Assembly: GCF_024494385.1 (NCBI RefSeq)
Contig: NZ_JAEVLT010000010.1
Span: forward strand, 96,708-160,707
Length of the DNA stretch: 64,000 bases
From: Bacillus sp. EB600
GTDB taxonomy: Bacteria; Bacillota; Bacilli; Bacillales; Cytobacillaceae
Direction of reading: 5' to 3'
Below the pieces are notes generated by a model that was not told where the DNA came from, searched no databases, and saw only the letters and a program-made list of their open reading frames with translations. Made by a program: the position numbers and the translations under genes. Positions 1 through 8,284 of the stretch are shown here, piece after piece (positions within the stretch are counted from its first letter, which is position 1; each line of letters starts with the position of its first letter).

Positions 1-536
1 CGGGTAACCCGCTCTTGCATTTTATCAAGATATTCAAATGTTGCCGGAACGCCAATAACAAGCCCTGTTAATCGAATCGGGTGAATTGTCATCGTAGCGG
101 TTTCTGCGATAAATGAATAATCGCAGGAGACTGCAATTGGGACCCCAATTGAGTGCCCTCCCCCAAGTACGATGGATACGGTTGGTTTTGATAGAGTTCC
201 AAGCATTTCGGAAATGGCAAGTCCCGCTTCAACATCTCCACCCACCGTATTCAGGATAATCAATACCCCTTCAATTTTGGGATTTTGTTCAATGGCAACT
301 AATTGCGGGATAAGGTGTTCATATTTTGTTGTTTTATTTTGGGGAGGAAGGGCAAGATGTCCTTCAATTTGTCCAATAATCGTTAAACAATGTATTTTAG
401 AATCTACTGAGAGCTGTGGAACATTGGTCTGTCCTAGCTGCTGAATTTTTTCGATTAACGCTGAGGAAGGCTTTTCTTCTTTTTGCGGTTCCTGATCTTC
501 ATTTTCCATTTGATATGGTTGTAAATTCTTATCCAT
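1..536 (-). CDS. tepA: TepA, ClpP-like translocation-enhancing protein (partial, C-terminus beyond the window)
   Basis: This is a ClpP/crotonase-fold serine peptidase-like protein linked in Bacillus to preprotein translocation. About 178 codons are visible and the 3' end runs off the left edge. The N-terminus is charged ([20 protein letters not shown]). It is followed by the ClpP-like core with [13 protein letters not shown], then [12 protein letters not shown] carrying the probable nucleophile Ser, and [11 protein letters not shown] carrying the probable catalytic His. I chose the ATG at 536, preceded by GGGAG about 8 bases upstream. In B. subtilis tepA lies between rnjB (ymfA) and spoIIIE, and the same order to rnjB is seen here. 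The family assignment is strong. The substrate is not deducible from the sequence. Confidence 0.9.
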   Translation of the reverse strand, partial: MDKNLQPYQMENEDQEPQKEEKPSSALIEKIQQLGQTNVPQLSVDSKIHCLTIIGQIEGHLALPPQNKTTKYEHLIPQLVAIEQNPKIEGVLIILNTVGGDVEAGLAISEMLGTLSKPTVSIVLGGGHSIGVPIAVSCDYSFIAETATMTIHPIRLTGLVIGVPATFEYLDKMQERVT

Positions 537-607
537 CCTTTGTTCTCCCTTCAGGCATGATATTCACTAGTATTCTCAAATTGAATCATTTCATCCTTCA
601 GGCAAAA

Positions 608-641
608 GAAAAAAGCATCGGGGAATCCCAATGCTTTTTTA
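608..641 (-). terminator. Intrinsic terminator downstream of rnjB (bidirectional shape)
   Basis: The arms AAAAAAGCAT and ATGCTTTTTT flank a GC-rich core (GGG/CCC). This gives a hairpin with T-runs on both strands. It lies between the end of rnjB, after a dispersed repeat, and the start of tepA. It would end transcription leaving rnjB on the minus strand. Confidence 0.8.
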
Positions 642-669
642 ACATAAGAGAAGATATTTGACTTTGAGA

Positions 670-776
670 ATTGTCTAGCTTCGACGCACAGGACGTGCTA
701 GTGCCTGCGTTGCTGCCAGGACGGCGGCGCTTTTAGTCGTCCAGCGCCCAGCGCCTAGTGTACTTCCGCTTTTCTA
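670..776 (-). repeat. Dispersed intergenic repeat, copy 1 (minus orientation)
   Basis: A copy of the window's intergenic repeat family. In repeat orientation (minus strand) it starts AAAAGCGGAAGTACACTAGG and ends GTGCGTCGAAGCTAGACAAT. It has the middle block GACTAAAAGCGCCGCCGTCC and the block GGCACTAGCACGTCC. It abuts the rnjB stop codon and precedes the terminator. It has lost the CGCCCGTTTAGCGA segment seen in copy 2. Confidence 0.85.
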
Positions 777-2441
777 TACTTCCATGATTATAGGTAAAAT
801 CATTGGACGGCGTTTTGTTTTTTCGTATAAGTATCGGTTTAGGTCATCGCGAATATCTTGTTTTAATGATGACCAATCAAATGTACCCTTTAATCTGTTC
901 TTCTCTACAATCTCTCGAACCAATTTTGTTGAATCATCCATTAATTTTTCTGATTCACGGACATAAACAAATCCTCTGGAAATAATTTCAGGTCCCGAGA
1001 TTATTTTCTTTTCGTGCTTGGTTAATGTTACAACAACAATTAAAATTCCATCCTGTGATAATAGCTTTCGGTCACGCAAAACAATATTACCAACATCACC
1101 AACGCCAATTCCGTCAATAAGAACGTTTCCAGAAGGGACTTTCCCACCGGGGGAAAATTTGTTATCCTCGATTTCAAGTACTTCTCCCCGATCAAGAATA
1201 TAAATCTGATCCTCTAAAAGACCGCATTCTTTTGCAAGTTTGCTATGGGCCTGCAGCATCCGATATTCACCATGCACAGGAATGAAAAACTTTGGATTCA
1301 TTAAATTAATCATGAACTTAAGTTCTTCCTGACTTCCATGGCTGGAGACATGCACCATTCGTCTTCCAAAAATGACGTTAGCCCCTACCCTAAACAGCAT
1401 GTCGACTGTTTTCGTAATAAAAAGTTCATTACCTTTATAAGATGATCCTGCAATGATAACCGTATCACTAGGCTGAATATTTACCTGTTTATGGGTTTGT
1501 TTAGCCATTTTTTGCAGACCTTCGATTGGTTCACCTTGATTCCCAGTCATTAAGATAACAATTTGATTGTCTTGAAATTTGTTAATTTCTGAAATTGGAA
1601 TAATACATTTATCTTCTACTTTTAGATATCCTAAATCAAGAGCAATATGAAAGACTCTTTCTAAGCTTTTACCTACTACCGCAACTTTTCGTTTCGTTTC
1701 TTTTGCAGCATCAAAAATATGCTGGATCCGATTAATATCAGATGCAAAGCATGCAGCGATGATCCTAGCTGGTGCATTGTAAAAAGAATTTGACATTTCC
1801 CGAGCGACCGTAGCTTCGGAAGTTGTATAACCAGGTTTCTCTGCTTCCGTACTATCAGAAAGCAAGCAAAGTACGCCTTGTTCACCGATTCTAGCCATTT
1901 TTCCAATTTCCGGTTTATAAAGGTCTGTAGCCGATTGATCAAATTTAAAGTCTCCGGTATAAACGATCGCACCTGCAGAGGTATGGATACATACTCCAAC
2001 GGAATCAGGAATACTATGATTTGTTCGGAAAAAGCTAACTTCTACGGAATCCATGTCAACAATGGAATCCGAATGAATCTCGATCATATTTGCCGGACCG
2101 TAATAGTCCTGTTCCTTTAATTTTGCACTTGCAAGCGCTAACGTTAATCTCGTCCCATATACGGGTACATTCATTTTTCCCAAAATATAGAATAACGCTC
2201 CTATATGATCCTCGTGGCCATGGGTTAGAAAAACAGCTTTTACTCTTTCTTTATTCTCTACTAGGTAGGAGATATCCGGAATAACAATATCAATGCCAAG
2301 CATTTCATCCTCGGGGAACATTAAACCGGCATCAATAATGAATATATCCTTATCCACTTCGACAAGGTACATATTTTTTCCGTTTTCTCCTACGCCACCT
2401 AGAGCAATTAGCTTGATGGAATTATTTTGTTTCTTTATCAA
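774..2441 (-). CDS. rnjB: Ribonuclease J2 (RnjB)
   Basis: A metallo-beta-lactamase/beta-CASP ribonuclease of 555 aa. It partners RNase J1 in mRNA decay and RNA maturation. The zinc motif HGHEDH is at residues 74-79, and later beta-CASP and C-terminal motifs are present (SSHGSQEELK, IPVHGEYRML, FVYVRESEKL). The start is TTG at 2441, with AGGAGG ten bases upstream and no ATG in a better position. Length and position (dapA, rnjB, tepA) match B. subtilis ymfA/rnjB. RNase J1 (rnjA) is the main alternative, but the dapA-tepA context points to J2. It has its own probable promoter and follows the dapA terminator. Confidence 0.95.
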   Translation of the reverse strand: MIKKQNNSIKLIALGGVGENGKNMYLVEVDKDIFIIDAGLMFPEDEMLGIDIVIPDISYLVENKERVKAVFLTHGHEDHIGALFYILGKMNVPVYGTRLTLALASAKLKEQDYYGPANMIEIHSDSIVDMDSVEVSFFRTNHSIPDSVGVCIHTSAGAIVYTGDFKFDQSATDLYKPEIGKMARIGEQGVLCLLSDSTEAEKPGYTTSEATVAREMSNSFYNAPARIIAACFASDINRIQHIFDAAKETKRKVAVVGKSLERVFHIALDLGYLKVEDKCIIPISEINKFQDNQIVILMTGNQGEPIEGLQKMAKQTHKQVNIQPSDTVIIAGSSYKGNELFITKTVDMLFRVGANVIFGRRMVHVSSHGSQEELKFMINLMNPKFFIPVHGEYRMLQAHSKLAKECGLLEDQIYILDRGEVLEIEDNKFSPGGKVPSGNVLIDGIGVGDVGNIVLRDRKLLSQDGILIVVVTLTKHEKKIISGPEIISRGFVYVRESEKLMDDSTKLVREIVEKNRLKGTFDWSSLKQDIRDDLNRYLYEKTKRRPMILPIIMEV

Positions 2442-2494
2442 TTGTGTTGAACCTCCTGTATTGATGTTAGGCCGACCATAGATCAGTTACGCTT

Positions 2495-2524
2495 ATTATA
2501 CTTGATATATGAAATTTATTACAA
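2495..2524 (-). promoter_or_regulatory. Probable sigma-A promoter of rnjB
   Basis: On the minus strand TTGTAA (2524-2519) and a perfect TATAAT (2500-2495) are separated by 18 bp. They lie between the dapA terminator and the rnjB Shine-Dalgarno sequence. Confidence 0.55.
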
Positions 2525-2568
2525 CCAATATCCAACAGTGAGCTCTCCATTCTTAAAAAAATAGATAA

Positions 2569-2606
2569 AAAAACCCAATCGAAACTTCATTTCGATTGGG
2601 TTTTAC
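2569..2606 (-). terminator. Intrinsic terminator of the asd-dapG-dapA operon
   Basis: A 13-bp perfect stem (AACCCAATCGAAA with its complement) with loop CTTCA, flanked by A and T runs. It ends just before the dapA stop codon and would terminate minus-strand transcription. Confidence 0.9.
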
Positions 2607-2610
2607 AATA

Positions 2611-3483
2611 CTAATTATTAGTTAAAAGTTTTCCTAAAGTGGTTCGCTCTTGTTCTGTAAGCGGAACAAGCGGCAGCCTGACCGATCCCACATCCAGTCC
2701 CTTTAATTGAAGGGCTGTTTTCACAGGAACGGGATTTGGAGCTGCAAATAATCCTTGCATAATTGGCAAATACTTTTGGTGGACCTCTGCTGCTTTTTGG
2801 GTATCCCCATTTAAAAAGGCTTGAACCATTGCTTGAAGTTCATTTCCGATCACATGCGAGGCTACTGATATAACTCCAGCACCGCCAATTGCCAGAACTG
2901 GCAAGGCCATGCTGTCGTCTCCGCTGTATAAGTCAAAATCCTCAGCAGTATTAGCGATAATCTTCGTCATTGCATTCAAATCACCACTTGCTTCTTTTAC
3001 AGCGACGATATTGGGTATTTTTGAAAGCTCAATAATCGTATTTGGATGGATGTTAACAACCGATCTCCCGGGAATATTATAGACCATGATTGGAAGCTTT
3101 GTAGCTTCAGCAATTGCTTTAAAATGCTGATACATCCCTTCTTGGTTTGGCTTATTATAATAAGGACCCACGACCATAATCCCGTCTACACCAAGCTGTT
3201 CTGCTTTCTTCGTCAACTCGACAGTTGCGTACGTATTATTGCTGCCGGTACCTGCAATAACCGGGACCCTTTTATCAACTGCTTTAACCACATGTTCAAA
3301 TAGCGCGAGTTTCTCTTCTTTAGATAAGGTTGGTGATTCTCCGGTTGTTCCCGCAACAACAAGCGACTCAGTTCCATTCGCAATTAAGTAATTAACGAGT
3401 TTGGTCGTTTTAGCAAAGTCAACATGTCCTTTTTTATCAAAAGGAGTTACCATCGCTGTTGAGACACGCCCAAAATGAACCAT
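2611..3483 (-). CDS. dapA: 4-hydroxy-tetrahydrodipicolinate synthase (DapA)
   Basis: Condenses pyruvate with aspartate semialdehyde, the first committed step to diaminopimelate, lysine and dipicolinate. The 290-aa TIM-barrel aldolase has AGTTGES near residues 44-50, the proton-relay Tyr in VYNIPGR (Y135) and the Schiff-base Lys in AVKEASGD (K163). I start at the ATG at 3483 because AAGGAAGGGG lies about 10 bases upstream. An in-frame start ten codons earlier (3513) overlaps that ribosome-binding site and adds residues not expected in the family. It is the last gene of asd-dapG-dapA and is followed by a strong terminator. Confidence 0.96.
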   Translation of the reverse strand: MVHFGRVSTAMVTPFDKKGHVDFAKTTKLVNYLIANGTESLVVAGTTGESPTLSKEEKLALFEHVVKAVDKRVPVIAGTGSNNTYATVELTKKAEQLGVDGIMVVGPYYNKPNQEGMYQHFKAIAEATKLPIMVYNIPGRSVVNIHPNTIIELSKIPNIVAVKEASGDLNAMTKIIANTAEDFDLYSGDDSMALPVLAIGGAGVISVASHVIGNELQAMVQAFLNGDTQKAAEVHQKYLPIMQGLFAAPNPVPVKTALQLKGLDVGSVRLPLVPLTEQERTTLGKLLTNN

Positions 3484-3559
3484 TGTATAATGCCCCTTCC
3501 TTACTGATAACAAACAGCAATCATTATTTTAAGGATAATTCATTAAATCTGTTTAATCA

Positions 3560-4786
3560 TTATTCAAGTGTCTCTTCTTCTAAATGAAAGGCATCATGTA
3601 ATGCATTTACAGATTTAACTAAGTCCTCCTGTTTGACAAGAACCCAGATCGTTGTATGACTATCTGCCGATTGTAAAATTCGAATTCCCTGATCGGACAA
3701 GGCAGTGACAATTTTTGATGTCACACCCGGAACTCCAGCAATCCCGGCTCCTACTACCGAAACCTTGGCACAATTACGTTCCACTACAGGCTCATGACCA
3801 AGCTCTCTTAGAACCTCAATCGCGTGATTCGTCATTTCATCTGTTACTGTATAGACAACACCATTCGGCGAAATATTAATAAAATCAACGCTTATTTTCT
3901 CATTTGCCATGGCTTTAAAAACTTCGGCCTGTAAATTATATTGCTCTTTTTTAGCAAAAACTTTTATTTGCGTGATAGTTGAAACATGTGCAATTCCTGT
4001 AACTAGCCGTTCATTGATATCGCTGCCGCGATTATCTTTGGTAAGAGATGTAACAAGGGTTCCCAGTTTATCGGAATACGTTGAACGAATTCGAATCGGC
4101 ACTTTGGCCTGCATCGCTATTTCTACAGCCCTTGGGTGAATGACTTTTGCCCCCTGATAGGCCATATTGCAAACTTCTGTATACGTAACAACCGAAAGTG
4201 GCCGGGCATTTTCGGCGATCCGGGGATCGGCTGTCATAATACCTTCTACATCGGTAAAAATATCAATCCATTCGGCATTAAGTCCAGAGCCCAGAGCCGC
4301 AGCAGATGTATCGCTGCCACCCCGTCCGATCGTTGTTACGTCTCCATTCTTTGCCATCCCTTGGAAACCTGCGACAACGACAACATCTGACTGTTCTAAT
4401 TCACGGAGAAGTCTTTCACATTTCATTTCAATTATTTTGGCATTGGTGTGATCATTGTTCGTTCGGAAGCCTGCCTGTGCTCCGGTTAAGGATGTAGCAT
4501 GAATACCGCTCTCTAGTAGCATATTGGTAAAAACAATACTAGCAATTGATTCTCCGCAGGACAACAATAGATCCTGTTCCCGCTTTGAAATTTTGCTCAG
4601 GTTCCCATTCACTAGCGAAAGAAGAGTATCTGTTGCATATGGATCTCCCTTTCTACCCATAGCAGAAACCACAACGACAACCTTGTAGCCATCAGCTAAC
4701 GCTTTTTCAACGTGACGCTGTGCATGTTTCCTACTTTCTTCATCCTTTACAGATGTTCCACCAAACTTTTGAACAATAATTTTCAT
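3560..4786 (-). CDS. dapG: Aspartokinase I (DapG)
   Basis: Phosphorylates aspartate at the entry of the lysine/diaminopimelate branch. It is 408 aa. The N-terminal kinase domain opens with IVQKFGGTSV, continues with GFQGMAKNGDVTTIGRGGSD, and has two C-terminal ACT domains (from about residue 270; NISPNGVVYTV, VSVVGAGIAGVPGV). It lies 25 bp downstream of asd and 76 bp upstream of dapA. The monofunctional single-chain layout and context match B. subtilis DapG, the diaminopimelate-sensitive isozyme. Feedback specificity is inferred from synteny, not read from residues. Confidence 0.94.
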   Translation of the reverse strand: MKIIVQKFGGTSVKDEESRKHAQRHVEKALADGYKVVVVVSAMGRKGDPYATDTLLSLVNGNLSKISKREQDLLLSCGESIASIVFTNMLLESGIHATSLTGAQAGFRTNNDHTNAKIIEMKCERLLRELEQSDVVVVAGFQGMAKNGDVTTIGRGGSDTSAAALGSGLNAEWIDIFTDVEGIMTADPRIAENARPLSVVTYTEVCNMAYQGAKVIHPRAVEIAMQAKVPIRIRSTYSDKLGTLVTSLTKDNRGSDINERLVTGIAHVSTITQIKVFAKKEQYNLQAEVFKAMANEKISVDFINISPNGVVYTVTDEMTNHAIEVLRELGHEPVVERNCAKVSVVGAGIAGVPGVTSKIVTALSDQGIRILQSADSHTTIWVLVKQEDLVKSVNALHDAFHLEEETLE

Positions 4787-4811
4787 GGGTGATTAAAACC
4801 TGCCTTTTCGA

Positions 4812-5870
4812 CTATTCCCGAACTTTTACCAGCCCTAATTTGAGTAAGCTTTCGGCGATTTGGACTGAATTCCAGGCAGCACCTTTAAGAAGATTATCAG
4901 ATACTACCCACATGTGAAAGCCACGCTCTTCATCAAGATCTTTACGAATTCTTCCAACAAAAACATCATTGCTGCCTACACAGTTTGCAGGCATTGGGTA
5001 AATTTGATTTTCAGGATCATCCTGAAGAACAATACCCGGTGCATCACTTAACAATGTTTTGATTTCGCTCGCACTAACACCCTCTTGCTCAACTTCAAAA
5101 TAAACGGATTCTGAGTGTCCAACTGCAACCGGCAGGCGAACACATGTGGCAGCTACAGCTAATTCTGGCAAGTGCATAATTTTCTTTGTTTCATTAATCA
5201 TTTTCATTTCTTCATAGGTAAAACCATTTTCTTGAAACACATCTATTTGTGGGATCGCATTAAAAGCGATTTGATAATGCTTTTTAGCTCCCTTTACTGG
5301 TAAAATTTTTGGTTCGAAGCTTTCCTCATTTACAATTGCTTTTGTTTGCTCTTTTAATTCTTGGATAGCAACTGCACCTGCACCGGATACAGCTTGATAG
5401 GTTGAAACAAGCACTTTGTTTAATCCATATTTTTGACGGACTGGTTCTAATGCAACAACCATTTGGATCGTTGAGCAATTTGGATTTGCAATAATACCAT
5501 TGTGTTTATGAAGGTCGTCCTCATTCACCTCGGGAACAACCAATGGGGTATCTGGATCCATTCGAAAAGCGCTGGTGTTATCAATACACACTGCACCACG
5601 TTTAACTGCTTCCGGTGCTAATTCTTTTGAAACGCTCCCACCTGCTGAGAATAAAGCAATATCAACACCTTCAAAACTCTCAGGCCTTGCCTCCTCAACT
5701 GTATATTCCTGACCTTTAATCAAGACCTTTTTTCCTGCAGACCGTGCTGATGATAATAAGGTTAATTTTGCGAAAGGAAAGTCCCGTTTGACTAAAGTAT
5801 CGATCATTTGTTGTCCAACTGCTCCAGTTGCCCCAACTACAGCAACATGAAGTCCATTTTGTTGATTCAT
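4812..5870 (-). CDS. asd: Aspartate-semialdehyde dehydrogenase
   Basis: Reduces aspartyl phosphate to aspartate semialdehyde using NADPH. It is 352 aa. The Rossmann motif [12 protein letters not shown] is at residues 11-22 and the catalytic Cys in ANPNCSTIQ is C132. A downstream [10 protein letters not shown] motif and the late [10 protein letters not shown] substrate-binding segment are present. It is first of asd-dapG-dapA. It sits downstream of dpaAB, which it supplies indirectly during sporulation. The ATG at 5870 has GGAAGGGGC upstream. A 274-bp upstream gap leaves room for its own promoter. Confidence 0.95.
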   Translation of the reverse strand: MNQQNGLHVAVVGATGAVGQQMIDTLVKRDFPFAKLTLLSSARSAGKKVLIKGQEYTVEEARPESFEGVDIALFSAGGSVSKELAPEAVKRGAVCIDNTSAFRMDPDTPLVVPEVNEDDLHKHNGIIANPNCSTIQMVVALEPVRQKYGLNKVLVSTYQAVSGAGAVAIQELKEQTKAIVNEESFEPKILPVKGAKKHYQIAFNAIPQIDVFQENGFTYEEMKMINETKKIMHLPELAVAATCVRLPVAVGHSESVYFEVEQEGVSASEIKTLLSDAPGIVLQDDPENQIYPMPANCVGSNDVFVGRIRKDLDEERGFHMWVVSDNLLKGAAWNSVQIAESLLKLGLVKVRE

Positions 5871-5950
5871 TTTCTAGTGCCCCTTCCACTCTCTACATTT
5901 ATTGATTTTCGGTCATCTCATTTTTAAAGGAAATGGAATTTTCACTTACC

Positions 5951-5979
5951 AGATGACAGAAGATCTTTCAGTTTTTCAA
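5951..5979 (-). promoter_or_regulatory. Weak candidate promoter of asd
   Basis: On the minus strand TTGAAA (5979-5974) is followed after 17 bp by TCATCT (5956-5951), a poor -10 match. A 14-bp perfect palindrome (AGTAAAATTTTACT) lies just upstream, at about 5979-5992. This is only a candidate. Confidence 0.3.
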
Positions 5980-6035
5980 GTAAAATTTTACTGAATTTCA
6001 TGTCCTGCATCTTTAAAAGAAACCGAACGAATCTA

Positions 6036-6078
6036 CATCTTCATCCGTAGGCACGAAGTCGCCCACGGATGACAATGT
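6036..6078 (-). repeat. Inverted repeat (hairpin without T-run) between dpaB and asd
   Basis: TCATCCGT (6041-6048) pairs with ACGGATGA (6065-6072). Further pairs form inside (GGGC with GCCT, one wobble) and outside (ACAT with ATGT). No T-run follows on either strand, so it is not a typical intrinsic terminator. The rest of the 5871-6144 gap shows only the weak asd promoter candidate. Confidence 0.6.
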
Positions 6079-6144
6079 GATAATTCATTTTACCATATTC
6101 CTAGAAAGAAATAACCCTTTTTACTTTGTTTGAGTGAAGGAAAA

Positions 6145-6738
6145 TTAATCACGATACCTTTCGACTAGTACAGGCTGGATCTGTTTTCCAATGATTGCAC
6201 TTTCAATTGTTTCATACATCATTGGCATTCTTGCTACCATCGAGTTTGGCTTTTTCACAGGGTCATCCTGGCCAAAAGGAATAAAATAAATATTCTTCGT
6301 TGACATTAATCTCATTAAATTAACTCCATTAAGTCCCAAAGCATCGTTTGTGGAAATTCCTAGGACGACAGGCTTTCCGTTTCTTAATGTTGCTTTAGCC
6401 GCCATTAAAACAGGGCTGTCTGTCATTGCATTGGCAAATTTACTCATTGAGCTGCCTGTTATTGGGGCTATTACCATACAATCAAGAGGAATCTTTGGTC
6501 CGAGCGGTTCCGCTTTTACAATCGAATCGATCGCTTTATTTCCTGTTAATTCCTCGATCCTGTATACCCAGTCTTCCCCTTTGCCAAATCTAGTTTCCGA
6601 GCTTTTGACCGTAAAGGTAACAACAGGAATTATTTCAGCACCAGCCTGAACTAGTTTCTCAATTTCCGGAAATACAGCATCATAGGTACAATGGGAACCT
6701 GTTAAACCTAAACCGATTCTCTTGCCTTTTAAACTCAT
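6145..6738 (-). CDS. dpaB: Dipicolinate synthase subunit B (DpaB, SpoVFB)
   Basis: A flavoprotein-like subunit that, with DpaA, oxidises dihydrodipicolinate to dipicolinic acid in the mother cell for spore-core dehydration. It is 197 aa, close to the Bacillus length. The N-terminus has GLGLTGSHCTYD, and later VIAPITGSSMSKFANAMTDSPVLMAAKATLRN resembles Dfp-type flavoproteins. The ATG overlaps the dpaA stop as ATGA, so the two are translationally coupled. A sigma-K promoter probably lies upstream of dpaA. Confidence 0.95.
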   Translation of the reverse strand: MSLKGKRIGLGLTGSHCTYDAVFPEIEKLVQAGAEIIPVVTFTVKSSETRFGKGEDWVYRIEELTGNKAIDSIVKAEPLGPKIPLDCMVIAPITGSSMSKFANAMTDSPVLMAAKATLRNGKPVVLGISTNDALGLNGVNLMRLMSTKNIYFIPFGQDDPVKKPNSMVARMPMMYETIESAIIGKQIQPVLVERYRD

Positions 6739-7637
6739 TTTGTATTCTCCTTTCGCATTGCGTAATCATCCTGAAAGAGTTGAGCGAGAACATCGGCAAG
6801 AATTTGCCCTGCTGTTTTTGGTGCAACAATTCCTGGCAGACTAGGAGCAAGCAATGCTTTTATTCCACGTTTTTCAGCGTAACGAAAATCTGTCCCACCG
6901 GGTTTTGAGGCAATGTCAATAATGAGTGTATGGGCCGGCATCTTCGAAATAACATCCGCACTTACAATTGGATATGGGATGGTATTGATTAAAATATCCG
7001 TGTTGTTTACTTCCTTCTTAAGATCATTCAAATGAAATGGGGTTAACGCCATTTCAGTGATCCTAGCCATATGTTCGCTTTTTCTTGCTCCGACCTTTAC
7101 CTTTCCGCCGAGGAGATGAAATGTTCTTGCCACACTCATTCCGCATCTTCCTAAACCAAGAACGACAATGTTAGAACCATGAATGGTAAAATCGGTATGC
7201 TGAATGGCCATCATAATCGTTCCTTCTACAGTTGGGATCGAATTATAGATCGCCACATCATCCCGCTCAAATAATTTGACAATTTTTCTGTTTACCTTTT
7301 CGGTAATTCCATTTAAATAGGGGTTACTTATACCGGAATAAATTGTGCAGTGATCTGGAGTTTTTGAAAGTACTTCTTCTGTTAAAAGGACCTTTTCATT
7401 GGAGAAAATGGTCTCAACATGTCCTTCCAAATTGGTACCAGCTACAGGTAAGATAAAGGCATCTATATTCGTAAAGTCGACTTCGTCAATTTTTTCCTTA
7501 ACCGCACCTGGAAAACCATGGTCGAGCTGCTCGAATCCAATTAATGATAGTTTGGCATCTAATTCGGTCAGCTTTCGGATAATTTCCAGCTGTCTTGCAT
7601 CTCCACCAATCACGGCTATCTGCATCCCTGTCAGCAT
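6735..7637 (-). CDS. dpaA: Dipicolinate synthase subunit A (DpaA, SpoVFA)
   Basis: An NAD(P)-binding subunit of dipicolinate synthase. With the start used here it is 300 aa. An N-terminal segment MLTGMQIAVIGGDARQLEII is followed by a central Rossmann motif VVLGLGRCGMSVA. The start is taken as the ATG at 7637, 8 bases after AAGGTGA. A GTG four codons upstream (7649) lies inside that ribosome-binding site and is less likely. It is first in the spoVF pair and its stop overlaps the dpaB start. Confidence 0.94.
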   Translation of the reverse strand: MLTGMQIAVIGGDARQLEIIRKLTELDAKLSLIGFEQLDHGFPGAVKEKIDEVDFTNIDAFILPVAGTNLEGHVETIFSNEKVLLTEEVLSKTPDHCTIYSGISNPYLNGITEKVNRKIVKLFERDDVAIYNSIPTVEGTIMMAIQHTDFTIHGSNIVVLGLGRCGMSVARTFHLLGGKVKVGARKSEHMARITEMALTPFHLNDLKKEVNNTDILINTIPYPIVSADVISKMPAHTLIIDIASKPGGTDFRYAEKRGIKALLAPSLPGIVAPKTAGQILADVLAQLFQDDYAMRKENTK

Positions 7638-7700
7638 GAAAACATTCACCTTCTTTTATTAAAAAATCCAACCATGAATTATTTCTTCTTTTTACTTCAC

Positions 7701-7728
7701 CATCTTATGTAAAAGGTGACGAATCGGT
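7701..7728 (-). promoter_or_regulatory. Candidate sigma-K promoter of dpaAB
   Basis: On the minus strand CATAAGATG (7709-7701) resembles the sigma-K -10 CATAnnnTA. An AC dinucleotide (7728-7727) lies 17 bp upstream, as the sigma-K -35 requires. spoVF is sigma-K dependent in B. subtilis, which fits. The -35 element carries little information. Confidence 0.4.
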
Positions 7729-7751
7729 GAGTGTTTCAAGCTGTGTAAATC

Positions 7752-7788
7752 AAAAAGCCCAAGCAAGTTGATCCTGCTTGGGCTTTCC
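7752..7788 (-). terminator. Intrinsic terminator of ymxH
   Basis: A stem of 11 bp, AAGCCCAAGCA paired with TGCTTGGGCTT, followed by T on the minus strand. It lies 20 bp past the ymxH stop and separates ymxH from the sporulation genes dpaAB. Confidence 0.88.
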
Positions 7789-7807
7789 GTGATTAATTTA
7801 AGTGCTT

Positions 7808-8047
7808 TTATTCTTCGGGAACATCAATCATTATCATATCAGTGCCAATTTTTTTGATATGCTGCCAGGGGACGCGGATTTCTTGACCTTGTTTTCGCAG
7901 TCCAAACCATTTTACAGAGGGAATCAGCAGGGCTTGGATTTGTCCAGTCCCTTCATTTATTTCTAGATCCGTTTGTCCAAGTACGCCTAAACGTTCCGCC
8001 TTCTTTACATCAACAATTTCTTTCCCGCTTAATTCACTCAATCTCAT
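7808..8047 (-). CDS. ymxH: YlmC/YmxH family PRC-barrel sporulation protein
   Basis: A 79-aa PRC-barrel-like protein of the YlmC/YmxH family, widespread in spore formers and of uncertain function. It starts MRLSELSGKEIVDV and has the family features GVLGQTDLEI and the tail IGTDMIMIDVPEE. No signal or membrane segment is visible. AAAGGAG lies upstream of the ATG. It is flanked by mlpA upstream and dpaA downstream, as in B. subtilis, and is isolated by a terminator. Confidence 0.9.
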   Translation of the reverse strand: MRLSELSGKEIVDVKKAERLGVLGQTDLEINEGTGQIQALLIPSVKWFGLRKQGQEIRVPWQHIKKIGTDMIMIDVPEE

Positions 8048-8114
8048 TATAGGTAGGCTCCTTTCTTCTATATGTACTAGTGTATAAGCCTGAATAGAAA
8101 ATTAGACTAAAAAA

Positions 8115-8238
8115 TAAAAGCGGAAGCGCCCGTTTAGCGACGTACACTAGTCGCTAAGGCGTTGGCCGAATAAAAGCGCCACCGTCCCGTCCTGGCGGCA
8201 ACGCCAGCACTAGCACTTCCTGTGCGTCGAAGATAGAC
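8115..8238 (+). repeat. Dispersed intergenic repeat, copy 2 (plus orientation, near full-length)
   Basis: One of the best-preserved copies. It starts AAAAGCGGAAGCGCCCGTTT, has the inverted repeat AGCGAC...GTCGCT and the block CCTGGCGGCAACGCC, and ends GTGCGTCGAAGATAGAC. It lies between mlpA and ymxH, opposite to gene direction, immediately downstream of the mlpA terminator. Confidence 0.88.
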
Positions 8239-8242
8239 GATA

Positions 8243-8281
8243 AAAAAACAGCCCGGCATTATCTGCCGAACTGTTTTTTCT
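8243..8281 (-). terminator. Intrinsic terminator of mlpA
   Basis: A hairpin with arms AACAG...CGGCA and TGCCG...CTGTT (internal CC/AA mismatch), bordered by A and T runs. It starts 4 bp past the mlpA stop codon. Confidence 0.85.
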
Positions 8282-8284
8282 ATT

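Noticed and set aside
1676..1999. 107-aa minus-strand frame inside rnjB
   Set aside because: A shadow frame within the conserved RNase J2 coding region.
5871..6144. Lysine riboswitch upstream of asd/dapG/dapA
   Set aside because: The gap is long enough for one, but I recognise only a single hairpin. None of the multi-helix L-box conserved blocks is visible to me.
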